The position numbers and the translations under genes are program-made. This document shows positions 5,543 through 7,924 of a DNA stretch of 7,924 nucleotides, piece by piece; the stretch's first letter is position 1; each line of letters opens with the position of its first letter. The notes under the pieces are model-generated. The model worked only from the letters and a program-made list of their open reading frames with translations, was not told the DNA's origin and ran no database searches. Source of the stretch: Candidatus Bathycorpusculum sp. (GTDB taxonomy: Archaea; Thermoproteota; Bathyarchaeia; Bathyarchaeales; Bathycorpusculaceae); assembly GCA_009779045.1 (NCBI GenBank), contig WREZ01000051.1:1-7924 (forward strand), in the 5' to 3' direction.

Positions 5543-6643
5543 ATGAAAACAAACTTGGATGTTATAATTGCTCATAATAAACCAAAAGCAGAAGCTTTCC
5601 TCTCAGAAGTTGAAGGTAAAAACCCTCTTTTCATTGCAACAATTGCTACAACTGAAACAGGTAAAATTCCAGGTTTATCAGCGGCAGGACAAAATCCAGA
5701 CTTTACAGACTTTACTCCGCCTGCAGATGCTGAATTGCTCTTGTTAGGTAAATGTAAATCTATTCAGGGTGTGCCTATTACACCAGATGGTATTCCAACT
5801 CCGGGATTAATAACAATGTCAGCACTAAACCTTGCAGATATACCTGTAGTAATTGCCAATGCAGGATGCAAAGTTAAACCTCAGGTTCCCTTCATAGAGT
5901 TAGGCGGCAATTCAGGACGTGACATTAGAACAGGTAATTCTGTAGATAATGTTGAGGAAGTTATTGAACGCGCCAAAACTGCTGGTCAACAATTTGCAAA
6001 AACCTCTGACTATCTTGTTATAGGTGAGAGTATTCCAGGTGGAACCACAACAGCTCTTGGCTTACTTTCTGCCTTAGGAGTAAACGCAGAGGGTAAAGTA
6101 AGCAGTACACTGCCTTTAAATCCTCATAATCTTAAAACTGATGTTGTTAGAACCGGGCTTAAAGCAGCTGGAGAAAAATTTGGCAGCCTAAACAACAATC
6201 CTATAAAAGCCGTTAGCTGCATGGGTGATCCCATGATGCCTGCATTAGCGGGATTAGCTATTGGCGCAGCAAATCAAGTACCTGTCTTATTAGCGGGAGG
6301 AACTCAAATGACGGCTGTTTTAGCATTAATTAACGCGTTAAATCCTGAGGTTCTCTGCAATATTGCAGTTGGCACAACACGATGGGTAACTAATGATGCA
6401 ACATCAGATATTGAGGGTATAGTAAGCCAGTTCTGTGATGTCCCCATTTTGGCAGCTGACCTAAACTTTAGTGAATCCAAAATTCCAGGTCTTCAAATAT
6501 ATGAAACAGGTCTTGTCAAAGAAGGCGTAGGCGCGGGTGGAGCGTCAATTGCGGCTATGGCAAAAATGGGGGATGCTGTAAACAAAGAGTTACTGCTTAA
6601 AGCTATTGAACGTAACTATTCGGTATTAATGTCAATGAAGTGA
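5543..6643 (+). CDS. cobT: Archaeal-type nicotinate-nucleotide-dimethylbenzimidazole phosphoribosyltransferase
   Basis: A 366-residue, predicted cytoplasmic enzyme of the archaeal CobT family. It transfers phosphoribose from nicotinate mononucleotide to a lower-ligand base, giving the alpha-riboside phosphate that CobS attaches to the corrin ring. Recognisable Gly-rich segments are GESIPGGTTTALG at 161-173, GDPMMP at 228-233, LLAGGTQM at 249-256 and VKEGVGAGG at 325-333. Length fits the family. The start ATG lies 25 bases after the upstream stop codon, with AAGGG about 9 bases before it. The last four bases overlap the GTG start of cobS, which points to coupled translation. The identity of the lower ligand cannot be read from the sequence; archaea often use bases other than dimethylbenzimidazole. 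Confidence 0.92.
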   Translation: MKTNLDVIIAHNKPKAEAFLSEVEGKNPLFIATIATTETGKIPGLSAAGQNPDFTDFTPPADAELLLLGKCKSIQGVPITPDGIPTPGLITMSALNLADIPVVIANAGCKVKPQVPFIELGGNSGRDIRTGNSVDNVEEVIERAKTAGQQFAKTSDYLVIGESIPGGTTTALGLLSALGVNAEGKVSSTLPLNPHNLKTDVVRTGLKAAGEKFGSLNNNPIKAVSCMGDPMMPALAGLAIGAANQVPVLLAGGTQMTAVLALINALNPEVLCNIAVGTTRWVTNDATSDIEGIVSQFCDVPILAADLNFSESKIPGLQIYETGLVKEGVGAGGASIAAMAKMGDAVNKELLLKAIERNYSVLMSMK

Positions 6644-7428
6644 CCTGTTTGGTAGTTAGAGAAATTAAAAACCTTTTTTCTTTTCTTACAGTTTTGCCAG
6701 TTAAAATGGACAATAACATGTTATCTGACTGCGCACGGCACATGTTTGCTTTTCCCTTAATTGGCGCATTTATTGGTCTTATAGCAGGCACTTTTGGCTG
6801 GGCCTTATATCATGTTTTACCAGGCATTGTTGTAGGTGGTTTAGTTACTGCTATACTGCTATGGCTTACAGGGTTACATCACACAGATGGTCTGCTTGAT
6901 TTTGGAGATGGCGTTATGGTTCATGGCACACCTGAACGTAAAATTGAGGTAATGCATGACCATTTTACAGGCGCAGGCGGATTATCACTTGGCATATTAA
7001 CAATGTTAATTACCGCATTAACCATTGGCCAAATTAACTCTAGCATGATTATACCGGCAATTATTGTTGTGGAAATCTCAGCAAAATTCTCAATGGTAGT
7101 TATGGCACGCGCAGGCAGAGCAACACATCAGGGTATGAACACCTCTTTTCTCTCATTTATGCATGGAACACATGGCACAATTCGACTGTTAATTGGACTA
7201 TTAATCTCCTTAACAATTACATTACCTCTGTTATGGTGGACCGGCGCTCTTATGTGGTGGGCAGGGATAATAATTATCCTCGCAGGAGTCTTAACCAGTT
7301 TAACAATGACATTTATTGCACATAGAAACTTTAACGGCGTAACCGGAGACGTCTTTGGAGCAACAAACGAGCTAGCACGCTTAGTCTCACTTATAGCATT
7401 ATTAGCGGTGATTACCCTATGGATATAA
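6640..7428 (+). CDS. cobS: Adenosylcobinamide-GDP ribazoletransferase (cobalamin synthase)
   Basis: A 262-residue, polytopic membrane enzyme that joins adenosylcobinamide-GDP to alpha-ribazole (phosphate), the last assembly step of the nucleotide loop. Family motifs are HHTDGLLDFGD at 80-90, with the Mg-binding acidic residues, and FNGVTGDVFGATNE at 231-244. About seven hydrophobic segments are visible (near 37-59, 62-79, 113-131, 137-156, 183-201, 204-226 and 247-261). The start is GTG at 6640-6642, overlapping the cobT stop as GTGA. It is preferred over the internal ATG at codon 23 because IKNLFSFLTVLPV matches the conserved N-terminus of the family. No strong ribosome binding site precedes it, so translation probably depends on ribosomes ending cobT. 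The last ten bases overlap cobY. Confidence 0.95.
   Translation: MTCLVVREIKNLFSFLTVLPVKMDNNMLSDCARHMFAFPLIGAFIGLIAGTFGWALYHVLPGIVVGGLVTAILLWLTGLHHTDGLLDFGDGVMVHGTPERKIEVMHDHFTGAGGLSLGILTMLITALTIGQINSSMIIPAIIVVEISAKFSMVVMARAGRATHQGMNTSFLSFMHGTHGTIRLLIGLLISLTITLPLLWWTGALMWWAGIIIILAGVLTSLTMTFIAHRNFNGVTGDVFGATNELARLVSLIALLAVITLWI
7407..7412 (+). promoter_or_regulatory. Ribosome binding site of cobY inside cobS
   Basis: GGTGAT, a six-base match to the anti-Shine-Dalgarno sequence, lies 6 bases before the cobY ATG. It is inside the last codons of cobS and confirms the cobY start at 7419. Confidence 0.75.
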
Positions 7429-7924
7429 CCGCATTAGTCATGGCCGGCGGCAAAGGCACCCGCATGGGACTAAACACAGAAAAACCAATGATCCCCTTCC
7501 TTAACAAACACCTAATTGACTATGTAGTAGCAGCAATTAACCAATCTAAACATGTTAAAACCTTTTACATAGTTACAAGCAACAACACACCCAATACAGA
7601 ACAACACTGCAAAAACATGGGATGGAACATTCTTCACACCGACGCAAACGGCTACCATGATGACCTCAAACAAGCAGCCCACAAAGCCAACCTAACCGGC
7701 CCAATATTAACAATGCCCTCAGACGTACCAGCAATAACAGGCAAATTCCTCGACAAAGTCATCAACGAGTTTGAACAATGCCAAAAAGAATTCTTAGCAG
7801 TCTTTGTACCAATACAAAAACGCCTAGACTTAGGATTATCCATATCTAGCACAGACGAATACAAAGGCACACTATACGCCGTATCAGGCATAAACATAGT
7901 CAACGGAACAAAAATTCAAGAAAA
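7419..7924 (+). CDS. cobY: GTP:adenosylcobinamide-phosphate guanylyltransferase (partial, 3' end cut)
   Basis: The first 168 residues of the archaeal enzyme that transfers GMP from GTP to adenosylcobinamide phosphate, giving the CobS substrate. It is the non-orthologous replacement of bacterial CobU. The nucleotidyltransferase signature MAGGKGTRMG is at 8-17, followed by EKP at 21-23 and LIDYVV at 32-37. A TMPSDVP segment further on fits the acidic metal-binding region of this fold. The frame is open to the window end; with the usual length near 200 residues, about 30 are missing. The start overlaps cobS by 10 bases and has a strong ribosome binding site. Codon use differs from the front of the operon: Asn is AAC in 12 of 13 cases, and A/C-ending codons dominate. 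Confidence 0.9.
   Translation, partial: MDITALVMAGGKGTRMGLNTEKPMIPFLNKHLIDYVVAAINQSKHVKTFYIVTSNNTPNTEQHCKNMGWNILHTDANGYHDDLKQAAHKANLTGPILTMPSDVPAITGKFLDKVINEFEQCQKEFLAVFVPIQKRLDLGLSISSTDEYKGTLYAVSGINIVNGTKIQE

Noticed and set aside
7652..7903. Minus-strand ORF of 83 codons
   Set aside because: It is the antisense of cobY, whose start, ribosome binding site and nucleotidyltransferase motif are well supported.

Overview
This window is an AT-rich stretch of an archaeal chromosome. The archaeal assignment rests on four genes that are archaeal in type: a group II chaperonin (thermosome) with a GGM-repeat tail, a short methanogen-type thymidylate synthase, the archaeal form of CobT, and CobY, the archaeal replacement for the bacterial CobU. 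TATA boxes, GGTGA-type ribosome binding sites and T-run terminators agree. No gene fixes the lineage. A TACK-group archaeon such as a Bathyarchaeia member is my guess only.

Left part, positions 1-4654. The window opens in the last 49 codons of a plus-strand, membrane-anchored protein. Three minus-strand genes follow, listed by increasing coordinate: thymidylate synthase (305-1027), thermosome subunit (1178-2854) and a long GNAT-Sua5 fusion protein (3104-4654). Each has its own TATA-like promoter, and each is followed by a T-run on its coding strand. They look like separate transcription units for dTMP synthesis, protein folding and the t6A modification of tRNA.

Right part, positions 4655-7924. 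A divergent promoter region (4655-4818) separates the GNAT-Sua5 gene from a plus-strand operon. The operon holds a PP-loop ATPase of the Dph6/COG2102 family, then cobT, cobS and cobY. cobT and cobS overlap by 4 bases, cobS and cobY by 10 bases, and cobY runs off the window end. CobY activates adenosylcobinamide phosphate to the GDP form, CobT makes the alpha-ribazole phosphate type of lower-ligand nucleotide, and CobS joins the two in the membrane. This is the nucleotide-loop assembly branch of cobamide synthesis.

Most interesting points: the GNAT-Sua5 fusion; the Dph6-like ATPase at the head of a cobamide operon; a gradient from AAT to AAC codons along transcription units; and a CACTAAA-like motif at three predicted transcription starts. 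I found no CRISPR array, insertion sequence, tRNA or rRNA.
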